A stretch of DNA of 49,780 nucleotides from Candidatus Niyogibacteria bacterium (lineage in GTDB: Bacteria > Patescibacteriota > Minisyncoccia > JACROR01): contig JACPLO010000011.1 of NCBI GenBank assembly GCA_016186495.1, positions 1 through 49,780 on the forward strand, in the 5' to 3' direction. This document shows, in pieces, positions 25,711-32,984 of the stretch (position 1 is the stretch's first letter; each line of letters starts with the position of its first letter). The notes below the pieces were generated by a model. It saw only the letters and a list, made by a program, of their open reading frames with translations. It made no database searches and was not told where the DNA came from. A program made the translations under genes and the position numbers.

Positions 25711-25846
25711 CCCCGTTAGATATCTTTTTAGCAAACCTGCGGAGCTTGGATTCGAACCAAGATAACAAGATTCAGAGTCTTGTGTCCTACCATTAGACGA
25801 CCCCGCAGGTTTGCTAAAAATGAATAATTTTAAATATCTAACGGGG
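25711..25846. repeat. Inverted repeat enclosing tRNA-Gln
   Basis: CCCCGTTAGATAT (25711-25723) matches ATATCTAACGGGG (25834-25846), and TTTTTAGCAAACC (25725-25737) matches GGTTTGCTAAAAA (25808-25820). The inner arm abuts the tRNA acceptor stem on both sides, extending it by 13 pairs. Confidence 0.9.
25737..25807 (-). tRNA. tRNA-Gln (anticodon CTG)
   Basis: Cloverleaf on the minus strand. The acceptor arm is TGCGGGG with CTCCGCA (one G-T pair). The anticodon stem CAAGA/TCTTG has loop CTCTGAA, and the T arm carries GGTTCGAATCC. CCA is not encoded. The leader and trailer pair with each other (see the surrounding inverted repeat), which is unusual. A truncated relative lies 42 bases upstream on the same strand. 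Confidence 0.93.
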
Positions 25847-25848
25847 CA

Positions 25849-25900
25849 GGCCAAGATGAATGGATTCAGAGTCCGCTATCCTACCGTTAGATGACCCGGC
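25849..25900 (-). pseudogene. Truncated tRNA-Gln (CTG) relic
   Basis: The minus strand from 25900 reads like the first two thirds of a bacterial tRNA-Gln: GCCGGGT, D arm with CTAACGGTAGGA, and GGACTCTGAATCC around the anticodon. It continues to ATCTTGG, where the T loop should follow. Instead the sequence switches to CCTGCCCCGTTAGATAT, part of the inverted repeat. No T arm or 3' acceptor strand exists. Confidence 0.75.
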
Positions 25901-25950
25901 AATATTCAAAAATAATAATACAAGAAAGAACATTTTAAAAGATTTTTCAT

Positions 25951-26481
25951 TTATTTTATATAAAACCGCCATTTGCGGCGGGACCAATAAGAGCCGGCGT
26001 AATCAACGCCGATCCTTTGAGCGGATTTGATTTCCGAAGGTTTGATTTTTATTCCCCGGTCTTCAATCCAAAGCCCGGTTTCGCGATCAGCCGGTTTCCC
26101 GTTGATTTTCCCGTTAACTTTGAGATATTTCGTAAGCCGGGCCGGGCCGCTGATTTTATCCGTTCCTCTGATCAAAACAGCGGCTGGATAATTTTCCGGC
26201 CCGGTCACGATATTAAGCATCCAATGCGTTCCATAAGTGAAATAAACATACCAATTCCCCGCTTGACCGAACATTATTTTATTTCTTTCGGTTTTCCCCC
26301 GGCTGGCGTGCGAAGCTTTATCGGAAAATCCGTCATAAGCCTCAACCTCGGTAATCATCAGAGAAATTTTTTTCCGGCCGATTTGACGCGTTAAAAATTT
26401 TCCCAGCAAACCATTGGCCACGGCCAAAGTTGATTTAGCGTAGAAATTTTTTACCCCGTTAGAAAGACCTTTCTTTGCCAT
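25951..26481 (-). CDS. DNA-3-methyladenine glycosylase (AAG/MPG type)
   Basis: 176 aa, slightly short for the family. 'LLGKFLTRQIG', 'ITEVEAYDG' (catalytic Glu), 'DKASHASRGKTERN', 'GQAGNWYVYFTYGTHW' and 'NIVTGPENYPAAVLIRG' are the family landmarks. It removes alkylated and deaminated purines from DNA in base excision repair. No SD. The start codon lies inside the 54-base loop of a 13-bp inverted repeat (26454-26466 / 26521-26533), and the right-hand repeat is translated as residues 6-10 ('LSNGV'), which look like an addition to the family's usual N-terminus. Confidence 0.93.
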   Translation of the reverse strand: MAKKGLSNGVKNFYAKSTLAVANGLLGKFLTRQIGRKKISLMITEVEAYDGFSDKASHASRGKTERNKIMFGQAGNWYVYFTYGTHWMLNIVTGPENYPAAVLIRGTDKISGPARLTKYLKVNGKINGKPADRETGLWIEDRGIKIKPSEIKSAQRIGVDYAGSYWSRRKWRFYIK

Positions 26482-26533
26482 TATTTAAACAATTTTTATC
26501 TTTAAGACTATATTAAAGGACTTTCTAACGGGG
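26454..26533. repeat. 13-bp inverted repeat around a start codon
   Basis: CCCCGTTAGAAAG (26454-26466) and CTTTCTAACGGGG (26521-26533) are perfect complements. The TCTAACGGGG core is the same as in the repeat around tRNA-Gln. In the glycosylase mRNA the arms would place the start codon in the loop. Confidence 0.85.
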
Positions 26534-26552
26534 TTTATCAGCATCTGCTCTG

Positions 26553-27464
26553 CTATATCTTTAAATATCTTTTCACCGCGATCCAGCTGGAAATCATTCC
26601 TAAAAACACACCCGCAAAAAGAAGAACGGCAAAAATCTCAAAAAAGTTCGCCAAATAATAAGCGAAAAGATCCGGCCCGCCGAAAAAATGTTCCGCCCGA
26701 GGCCCGAGCCAAAGAGTTAAGATATAAAAAATTATCATCGCCGCGGACGCGGCCAAAACGCCGTGGAGAATTCCTTCCATTATATAAGGGCCTCGGATAT
26801 AACTGTTTTTGGCGCCGACAAGGCGCATTACGGAAATTTCTTCGCGGTTAGTGTAAATCGCCAGACGAATGGTATTGAAAGCGACTAAAACGGCAATCAC
26901 CGCTAAAACCAAACTCGCGCCCAGCCCGACCCGCCGCGAAGCGCCTAAAATTCCGGAAAGCCGGCTGATCACCAGCTGGTTTTGAGAATAATCAACTTTA
27001 TCTATTAAAGAAGAGTAAACGCCGGCTTCCAAAAAACGGGCGATCGCTTCATATTGACCGAGCTCTTTAGCTTTAATATTTAAACTCGCGCCCAAAGGAT
27101 TACCCTCAAGCTCGTCCAAAGAACGGGTAATAAGAGAATTATTTTGATGTCTTTTTTTAAAATTATCAAGCGCTTGTTCGCGCGAAATGTATTCCACTTC
27201 TTTCACTTGAGGCAAACTGGAAAGAGAAAGAGAAAGATTTTTAATTTCGTTTTCCGCCGCGTCGGTTTTAAAATAAACGCTGATGTCCACTTTATTTTCA
27301 AGGCGAAGAAGAGCGGAACTTAAAAGAACATTCAAAAAAAGAAGCGCGCCGACCATAAAAAGCGCCAAGACCATCACCAAGATAGTGGCTAAAGACACCC
27401 AGCGGTTCCGCCAGAAAGAAATCACGCCATTTTTAATTATTCTTTTGACAGTGACGAAAAACAT
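26553..27464 (-). CDS. ftsX: Cell division protein FtsX
   Basis: 303 aa. Four membrane segments (about 20-45, 175-200, 225-250, 275-298) and a large extracellular loop between the first two are seen, with the family motifs 'EEISVMRLVGAKNSYIRGPYIMEG' (read in two parts) in the cytoplasmic loop. With FtsE it forms an ABC-type complex at the septum that activates peptidoglycan hydrolases. It follows ftsE by 41 bases in the prfB-ftsE-ftsX unit. Confidence 0.96.
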   Translation of the reverse strand: MFFVTVKRIIKNGVISFWRNRWVSLATILVMVLALFMVGALLFLNVLLSSALLRLENKVDISVYFKTDAAENEIKNLSLSLSSLPQVKEVEYISREQALDNFKKRHQNNSLITRSLDELEGNPLGASLNIKAKELGQYEAIARFLEAGVYSSLIDKVDYSQNQLVISRLSGILGASRRVGLGASLVLAVIAVLVAFNTIRLAIYTNREEISVMRLVGAKNSYIRGPYIMEGILHGVLAASAAMIIFYILTLWLGPRAEHFFGGPDLFAYYLANFFEIFAVLLFAGVFLGMISSWIAVKRYLKI

Positions 27465-27505
27465 AAATTTTATTCGCCGGCAAAACCGGCAGAATTTTCA
27501 TTAAT

Positions 27506-28186
27506 TTAAATCAGATAGCGACCTTCTTTATCATCCCTGATTATCCGGCCGTTCTCCATTGTCACCACGCGTTTTTTTAGGCCATTAATGACGTCTTTAT
27601 TATGAGTGGTTAAAATAACCGTGGAGCCGAGTTCATTTATTTTTTGCAAAAGCGCGACAATTTCTTTAGTGTTGATCGGATCAAGATTGCCGGTCGGCTC
27701 ATCGGCAACAATCACATCCGGCCGCATCACGATAGCGCGGGCAATGGCCACCCGCTGTTTTTCTCCGCCGGAAAGCTCACTGGGAAAATGGCTGGCCTTA
27801 ATTCTTAATCCCACCAAATCAAGAACCTGCGAAACATCCGCTTCAATTTCTTCGTCAATCATTCCCGCTGATTCCATCGCAAAAGCGATATTTTCATAAA
27901 CGGTTTTGTTGGGCAAAAGCCGAAAATCCTGAAAAACCGTGCCAATCCGGCGCCGGATTTGAGGCAAATCTTCCGGTAAAAGATCATGAACATCCAAAGA
28001 TTCAAAAAATACTTTTCCGGAAGTGGGCTTTTCCTCGCCTAAAAGCAATTTAATCAAAGTGGTTTTTCCGGCGCCCGACTGGCCAACCAAAGAAACAAAT
28101 TCCTTTGGCTTAATGCTTAAACTTACGTCTTCTAAAGCAATAGAAGTGGGAGAGTATTGTTTTGAAACCTGGTCAAAAAAAATCAT
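27506..28186 (-). CDS. ftsE: Cell division ATP-binding protein FtsE
   Basis: 226 aa. Walker A '[16 protein letters not shown]', Q-loop 'FQDFRLLP', signature '[14 protein letters not shown]', Walker B '[12 protein letters not shown]' and the switch 'ILTTHNKD' are all present. It is the ATPase partner of FtsX, with its start overlapping the prfB stop by 4 bases, which implies translational coupling to release factor 2. Confidence 0.97.
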   Translation of the reverse strand: MIFFDQVSKQYSPTSIALEDVSLSIKPKEFVSLVGQSGAGKTTLIKLLLGEEKPTSGKVFFESLDVHDLLPEDLPQIRRRIGTVFQDFRLLPNKTVYENIAFAMESAGMIDEEIEADVSQVLDLVGLRIKASHFPSELSGGEKQRVAIARAIVMRPDVIVADEPTGNLDPINTKEIVALLQKINELGSTVILTTHNKDVINGLKKRVVTMENGRIIRDDKEGRYLI

Positions 28187-29269
28187 ATTGATAATATTTC
28201 TAATTCTGCGCCAATAAAATTATCCAATTCGCCCTCCAGCACTTTTTTCACATTTCCTTCTTCCAGGCCAGTACGATGATCCTTGACCATTTTATAAGGA
28301 TGAAGGACATAAGAACGGATTTGATGCCCCCATTCGGCTTCAACATCTTCTTTTTTGAATGCCGCTGTTTCCCGGCGCAGTTTTTCTTTTTCTTTTTGAT
28401 AAATTTTGGCGCGGATAATTTGAAGCGCTCTCTCTTTATTTTGCGCCTGCGAACGCTCCGAGTCAACCCGGCTGCTTAATCCCGTGGGAATATGTTTTAA
28501 ATAAACCGCGGTTTCGCGCTTGTTGACGTTCTGGCCGCCCGGCCCGCCCGCGCGCGTAAAACTGATCTCCAAATCCTCGTCCTTTAATTCCACTTCTTTT
28601 GGTTCAACGAATTTTGGCAGAATTTCCACGAGCGCAAAAGAAGTATGGCGAAGTTTTTTGGCGGAAAACGGCGAAACGCGCACCAAGCGGTGAACGCCGG
28701 CTTCACCTTTCAAATAACCGTAAGCATATTTTCCCGCCGTTTCAAATGTGATATTTTTGGTGCCGTTATGTTCGTTTTGATGATGATGCAGAACAGTTAT
28801 CCGCCAATTCTGGCGGCTGGCGTATTTTTGATACATTTCCGAAAGAATCCGCGCCCAATCCTCGGCGTCATCTCCGCCCGCGCCCGCGAAAATAGAAACC
28901 ACCGCGTCGCCTTTATCATATTTTCCGGATAAAAACATTTTCTTTTTTTCTTTCTCAAAAATCTTTAAGAGGCCATCATAACGCGCTTCCAATTCGCCGG
29001 CCGTTTCCCTGTCTTTTGAAAACAAAACAAGTTCAGCTAAATTTGAAAGTTCTGTTTCCAATTCCTGCCAGACGGAAATTTCTTCTTTTAAGCCGGCGGC
29101 GCGCCCGCTGATCTCTTTAGCCCGTTCTTTATCATTCCAAAAACCGGGAAGATTCATTTCGCTTTCAAATTTTAAAACCTCCTGATGTTTTCTTTCCAAG
29201 TCAAAGACGCTCCGCCAAGCGGCGGAGTTCGCTTTTCAATTCTTCAATTTTTTTCCGCAATTCATCCAT
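28183..29269 (-). CDS. prfB: Peptide chain release factor 2, with +1 programmed frameshift
   Basis: About 361 aa after recoding. ATG 29269 opens a 22-codon frame that stops at TGA 29203-29201 in the context CTT-TGA-C. Shifting +1 joins it to the main frame ('[11 protein letters not shown]'). The codon-recognition region and '[17 protein letters not shown]' (the catalytic GGQ loop) confirm RF2. A G-rich SD-like sequence, GGCGGAG, lies just before the slip codon and is the 3' arm of a 7-bp hairpin with loop GCTT. Autoregulation by RF2 level is the known purpose of this site. It shows that UGA is read as stop here. A promoter lies 11-39 bases upstream. Confidence 0.95.
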
Positions 29270-29279
29270 AACTTATGCT

Positions 29280-29308
29280 ATTCTAACAAAAAAAACGTTT
29301 TGGTTCAA
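29280..29308 (-). promoter_or_regulatory. Promoter of prfB-ftsE-ftsX
   Basis: On the minus strand TTGAAC (29308-29303), a 17-base spacer and TAGAAT (29285-29280). It overlaps the T-rich end of the preceding terminator and gives a leader of only a few bases. Confidence 0.6.
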
Positions 29309-29313
29309 TCAAA

Positions 29314-29339
29314 CCCCACGCTTAAATTTAAGCGTGGGG
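29314..29339 (-). terminator. Strong terminator after the 54-codon Cys/Lys gene
   Basis: CCCCACGCTTAAA folds with its own complement TTTAAGCGTGGGG. Outer arms (A-run + CGTTTTG at about 29288-29302, CAAAACG + T-run at about 29342-29356) add a second stem and T-runs on both sides, so it could work in both directions. Confidence 0.85.
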
Positions 29340-29340
29340 G

Positions 29341-29505
29341 TCAAAACGTTTTTTTTATTAAATTTTTCTTCAGCTTTTTCAAATCAACCAATTTTTTTGC
29401 CAACTTGAATATCTTTTTTTCAAATTGAGATCTAGACCTTTTCTTTTTCTTGCCGCGGCATCTTCTGCTTTTTTTCTGACATTCACATGTTTCTTCTTTA
29501 GACAT
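29341..29505 (-). CDS. 54-aa Cys/Lys-rich small protein
   Basis: Not recognised. The start is ATG 29505, preceded by an excellent SD (AAAGGAGGT), and TGA ends the frame at 29341, touching a strong terminator. The N-terminus has three Cys ('CECQKKSRRC'), followed by a basic stretch 'RGKKKKRSRSQ' and a Lys/Leu/Ile helix. High charge suggests nucleic-acid binding or a small antimicrobial-type peptide; neither can be shown. Layout (N-terminal Cys cluster, Lys-rich helix, strong SD, strong terminator) parallels the 76-aa gene at 21676. Confidence 0.75.
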   Translation of the reverse strand: MSKEETCECQKKSRRCRGKKKKRSRSQFEKKIFKLAKKLVDLKKLKKNLIKKTF

Positions 29506-29773
29506 TTCTTTACCTCCTTTCTGTTTTTATTATTTTATTTTTATTAATTAAATTTTTAAAATACTTTCTTGGAATATAGCTAAAATCTAATAAATTTATC
29601 AAAAAATGCAATTTTCCATGAAATTTTTCCTTTGAAGTTAGATTTTCTTTAAGATTAAATTCGGTATCAGCCTCAATACGTTTTGTTAAACAATTTGAAC
29701 TGACAAAAATATAAAGTGTAAGAGAAAAAATTTTTTGCTTGCTTGCTGAAATGCGGCGACATAAAAAAGAAAA
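29506..29773. other. A/T-rich leader of the 54-codon gene, possible coupled frame
   Basis: No confident gene. On the minus strand an uninterrupted frame runs down to a TAA (29512-29510) in which AGG-AGG-TAA is also the SD of the 54-codon gene. Its last 57 or so residues look protein-like but no ATG with a ribosome site starts it (only TTG or ATT codons). It may be a coupled leader frame or chance in A/T-rich DNA. Confidence 0.4.
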
Positions 29774-29774
29774 A

Positions 29775-29808
29775 GCTCTTAGAGATCGTATTGTCGACCT
29801 CCAAGAGC
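29775..29808 (-). terminator. Terminator of the TPM-domain gene
   Basis: On the minus strand GCTCTT (29808-29803) pairs with AAGAGC (29780-29775), followed by TTTTTCTTTTTT, about 20 bases after the stop at 29828. Confidence 0.8.
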
Positions 29809-29827
29809 CTTGAGTTTGAAACATGAG

Positions 29828-31126
29828 CTACCAACTTCCCGAAGAACCGCCTCCTCTAAATCCGCCACCACCACCAAACCCGCCGGAGCTACCAAATCCG
29901 TAACCGGAACTCGATCTTGATCTGCTCGATCTTGATCTGGACGAGTAATCGTTGGAGTGATCGGTGTTCGCGTACTGATGTGCTGACTCGGCATTCGCCG
30001 TATTCGATTGAATATTCGTCAAGATCAAATAGAGAATGACCCAATTCGTCATGGGTATTCCCGATCGTTGACTTTGCACTTGCGCGTACTGCGTCCGAGC
30101 TTGCTCGAGATACTCCACAGCCTTCGGAGACGACTTGCCTTCGGCAAGTTTCTTCTCGGCCGCCTCGATCATGTCCGGAATCTTCTTGAGTAACTCCGGA
30201 CCTTCTCTCCGCGCTTCCTCGGCGAAAGCGATCTCGCACTTTATGTCGAAAACGATCTGACTGAGCTGGTAATCCATCGAATTGAGCTTCTCGCGAAGCT
30301 CGAGCCAGTTGGCACCTTCACTTGTTGCGGTCAGCCGATCGATTGAAGAAAACTTGTCCTTCAGCTTCGCGAGCTTCTCGCGCGTTTCCTCTTTCACGTC
30401 AGAACTTCTTGCCGTTTTGTCCGCTTCCGCGAACTTAATGGCAACCACTTCCTTGCTTTCCAGCACGTACTTGCAAGCTTTTGAACGTCGGATTGGAGGC
30501 ACGATGAAAAACAACAACAACACTACACCAACGATGCTACTAATAACATATATGAAAACTTTCTTACCAGCGGGTGTCCATTCTCGTGAAGCTAATTGCG
30601 AAGTTGAAGTCGCCTCGTTTTCGCTGATTGCAGGCGCAGCGTTTGCATCGAGAGCTCGCATAATTGCATGCGTTCCGTCGATGATTCCTTGTGCCATGTT
30701 GCCGGCTTTGAAACGAGAAATGACAGCGTCGTCACGAATCTGGTCGGCACGGCTGTCGGCCAGAATCAAGCGAGCGCCCGATGCGGTTTCAATTCGCATC
30801 TTGCGTTCTTTGGGAGCGATGAGAAAAACTACGCCATTATTCTGGTCCCGCTTTCCAACACCCCATTCTTTCGCAAGACCTTGCGTGTAATCTTCGATAC
30901 TTTGGTTGTTAAGCCAGGGTACTGTGACAACGGCGATTTCAATCGTGGTTTTCTTCTCAAACGCGGCCAGCTCGTCGTTTAACGACGCCCCTTGCTCACG
31001 AGTGAGCAAATTGGCGAAGTCGTTCACGTAGCCGGTCGCTTTCGGGTACTGCTGCGCGTAAGTTGTCATTGCAATCGCGACAACCAGTAACACTACGGCC
31101 AAGACCGATTTTCCGAAGGTTTTCAT
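29828..31126 (-). CDS. Secreted, membrane-anchored TPM-domain protein
   Basis: 432 aa. A signal peptide (1-24) is followed by a TPM domain at about 30-165 ('TGYVNDFANLLTREQ', 'IEIAVVTVPWL', 'NNGVVFLIAPKERKMRIE', 'IIDGTHAIMRAL') and a membrane segment at about 195-217. A charged helical region with 'EEARREG' and a Ser/Arg then Gly/Ser tail ('GGFGGGGGFRGGGSSGSW') end the protein. Such proteins are common in bacteria; roles in photosystem repair and membrane complexes are known only for plant and a few bacterial members. The DNA is visibly richer in G/C than its neighbours (34 of 60 bases G/C in 30061-30120) and uses GAG, AAG and ATC codons, suggesting transfer. A strong SD (GGGAGG) precedes ATG. 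Confidence 0.85.
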   Translation of the reverse strand: MKTFGKSVLAVVLLVVAIAMTTYAQQYPKATGYVNDFANLLTREQGASLNDELAAFEKKTTIEIAVVTVPWLNNQSIEDYTQGLAKEWGVGKRDQNNGVVFLIAPKERKMRIETASGARLILADSRADQIRDDAVISRFKAGNMAQGIIDGTHAIMRALDANAAPAISENEATSTSQLASREWTPAGKKVFIYVISSIVGVVLLLFFIVPPIRRSKACKYVLESKEVVAIKFAEADKTARSSDVKEETREKLAKLKDKFSSIDRLTATSEGANWLELREKLNSMDYQLSQIVFDIKCEIAFAEEARREGPELLKKIPDMIEAAEKKLAEGKSSPKAVEYLEQARTQYAQVQSQRSGIPMTNWVILYLILTNIQSNTANAESAHQYANTDHSNDYSSRSRSSRSRSSSGYGFGSSGGFGGGGGFRGGGSSGSW

Positions 31127-31488
31127 ATGCTTCCTCCCTTTTCAATTATTTAAGAGCTTTTTCCGATTGCCACAATGGTAATCGGAAAATCTGCCCCTAT
31201 AATACACGATTTATAGAAAAACGCAAGTTCAACAAAAAAGAAAGGATATTTTTCTTTGGTGTTGCCGAGCGGAGCGAGGCGGTGGCGGAGCTTTCGTTCA
31301 TCACGAATTTTTGATGAAATAAGTTCGAGTGAAATCGTAAAGGCACTCCAGTAATAAATATGGTGTGAGAAGAATTCCGCCGCGTCTTCGTTTGGACAAA
31401 AGTAATGTGCAAAAGATTTTATGTTATAATAAACTTGTTAGCGTCGACTAACAATAACTCGGTATTAAAAATGAAAAATTTTTAACTG
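31127..31488. other. Divergent intergenic region with hairpins and promoters
   Basis: No gene seen. TTTTCCGATT and AATCGGAAAA (about 31158-31188) form a 10-bp hairpin in the leader of the TPM gene, with a likely -10 TATTAT (minus) just beyond it. 31255-31320 is a G/C-rich GAGCGGAGCGAGG-type patch like other repeat scraps in the window. On the plus strand an extended -10 (TGTTATAAT, 31422-31430) and a small hairpin TGTTAG/CTAACA (about 31436-31453) precede the gene at 31489. Confidence 0.55.
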
Positions 31489-31740
31489 ATGCTTTCAATT
31501 AAAAGATACAGCTTACTTTGTATACTGGGTGGAGAAATTGTTTATACGCTCTGCATGGCATATGGTTTATTTCTTACCGGCAAGCCGGCTGAATTGCATT
31601 TGGCTATATTTCAACTTTTTCCCGGATTTACCGGTATGAACTTCGGTAGCTGGTTTATCGGCGCGGTTACGGTGGCTTTTTGGTCTGGATTAAGCGGTGC
31701 GTACATTTCGTGGATGCATAACTACAGTATTAAACAGTAA
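31489..31740 (+). CDS. Small two-segment membrane protein (DUF5676-like)
   Basis: 83 aa with two hydrophobic segments (about 8-28 and 53-75). The 'LFPGFTGMNFGSWFIGA' stretch resembles the LPGF-x-GSF pattern of small DUF5676-type membrane proteins; I hold that assignment loosely. The gene ends 3 bases before the lycopene-cyclase-like gene, so the two are one operon, preceded by an extended -10 promoter. No SD. Confidence 0.6.
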   Translation: MLSIKRYSLLCILGGEIVYTLCMAYGLFLTGKPAELHLAIFQLFPGFTGMNFGSWFIGAVTVAFWSGLSGAYISWMHNYSIKQ

Positions 31741-31743
31741 CCG

Positions 31744-32457
31744 ATGCAAACGCATGAATTGCAATATGCATGGTTTGTCTGGAGTTTAATCCTTTTAGGA
31801 ATCTGGACGGCGATTTATTTTTTTCTGAAACAAAAAGAAAGTCGCCGCGAAATGTTATTAGTCAGTTTTTGGTCGTCTGTATTCGGTTTGACTGAACCTC
31901 TTTTTGTACCTTCATATTGGAGTCCACCATCTCTATTTGATTTAGCTCATCGCACAGGATTTGATATTGAGAGTTTTATTTTTATGTTTGGCGTAGCGGG
32001 AATTGCTGCTGTGGTATATGAACGTATTTTCCCCACTAAACATCAATCAATGCCGTCATATGAAATGGCAAGGGGGCGACACCGATATCATGCATGGGCA
32101 ATTCTTTCTGCGCCCATATTTTTCTTTTTGCTATATTTCTTAACAGATATTAATCCGATTTATTCAACTTCGATAGCATTGATGATTGGAGGAATTTTTG
32201 CCTGGTACTGCCGGCCGGACTTGAAAAACAAGATGATAGTTAGCGCATTTCTGTTCACTGCTCTATATTTCTTTTACTTTCTAACATTAATTGCAATTTA
32301 TCCTGGATATGTTCAGCAAGTTTGGAATTTATCAGCTATTTCAGGAATCCTTATTTTTGGCATTCCATTGGAAGAATATATATTCGCGTTCAGTTTCGGG
32401 TTTATCTGGTCAAGCGTTTACGAGCATATTAAATGGTATAAAATAAAGAGTATTTAA
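31744..32457 (+). CDS. Lycopene-cyclase-domain membrane protein
   Basis: 237 aa with about seven membrane segments. The C-terminal 'GIPLEEYIFAFSFGFIW' carries the Pro-Leu-Glu-Glu motif shared by CrtYc/CrtYd-type heterodimeric lycopene cyclases, and 'FGLTEPLFVPSYWSPPSLF' has the matching N-terminal-half pattern. Those enzymes cyclise the ends of linear carotenoids. No other carotenoid gene is in the window, and many CPR genomes carry such proteins without the pathway, so the substrate may be a different prenyl compound or a lipid scavenged from a host. Confidence 0.75.
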   Translation: MQTHELQYAWFVWSLILLGIWTAIYFFLKQKESRREMLLVSFWSSVFGLTEPLFVPSYWSPPSLFDLAHRTGFDIESFIFMFGVAGIAAVVYERIFPTKHQSMPSYEMARGRHRYHAWAILSAPIFFFLLYFLTDINPIYSTSIALMIGGIFAWYCRPDLKNKMIVSAFLFTALYFFYFLTLIAIYPGYVQQVWNLSAISGILIFGIPLEEYIFAFSFGFIWSSVYEHIKWYKIKSI

Positions 32458-32554
32458 CAATTGAACGCGTGCTTCATTTGACTTTTTCAACTTAATTGTT
32501 ATTATTTCAACAGTTCTTAATCAGTAGTTTTTTAAAAGAAAGGGGGTGAGTTAA

Positions 32555-32905
32555 ATAGTTAAAATTATTGACACCGGCAAAGCGCAACGTAAAATTAACC
32601 CGAAAGAATTTGTTGAAATTGTTGGTGCGGATATTTCGGTTAGTTTTAAGAAGACTAAAAAAGGGAAAAGGTATTTTAAAGTTATTTTTCACGAAAGCAA
32701 GCGCAAAAAAAGAATCTGCGAGTTAGACAAAAATTTAGAAAAATATATTCTTTTGGGAAAAGCTCAAGGAATAAGCCCTGAACATTGCTTGTTCTTGGGG
32801 GTAAAATATACAGATAAGTTTTGGGAGCGGATTTCTGGGTTTCAATTTGAAAATCCAACTCCTCCTTTTATTTCTGCTCTTTCTTTTTATGAAAAGAGTA
32901 ATTAA
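32555..32905 (+). CDS. 116-aa protein with apparent ATA start codon
   Basis: Not recognised. The frame opens at ATA 32555, directly after a TAA, and runs 116 codons to TAA 32905. It begins 'VKIIDTGKAQRKINPKEF' after the first codon and contains 'VSFKKTKKGKRYFKVIFH'. An SD-like AAAGGGGGTGA sits 5 bases before ATA, exactly where it should be for that codon. No ATG, GTG or TTG is near. Codon-like structure, basic composition and a strong terminator after it support a real gene. Either ATA initiates, or an ATG start was lost recently or misread. Confidence 0.6.
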   Translation: MVKIIDTGKAQRKINPKEFVEIVGADISVSFKKTKKGKRYFKVIFHESKRKKRICELDKNLEKYILLGKAQGISPEHCLFLGVKYTDKFWERISGFQFENPTPPFISALSFYEKSN

Positions 32906-32942
32906 AAAAATATCTAAAAAAGAAAGACTGTTGTTTATTTAA

Positions 32943-32966
32943 AGCGGCATAACAAAAATTATGCCG
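32943..32966 (+). terminator. Terminator after the 116-aa gene
   Basis: GCGGCATAA pairs with TTATGCCGC, followed on the plus strand by ATTTTATTTTTTT. It could also stop minus-strand transcripts from the tRNA genes. Confidence 0.85.
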
Positions 32967-32984
32967 CATTTTATTTTTTTAAAA

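Noticed and set aside
29201-29203. UGA recoded as an amino acid
   Set aside because: This TGA is the known RF2 frameshift stop, and other genes end in TGA (for example 29341) at sensible lengths, so the standard bacterial code applies.
30282-30890. 202-codon plus-strand frame across the TPM gene
   Set aside because: Antisense shadow favoured by the high G/C codons of the real minus-strand gene, which has a signal peptide, known domain, SD and terminator.
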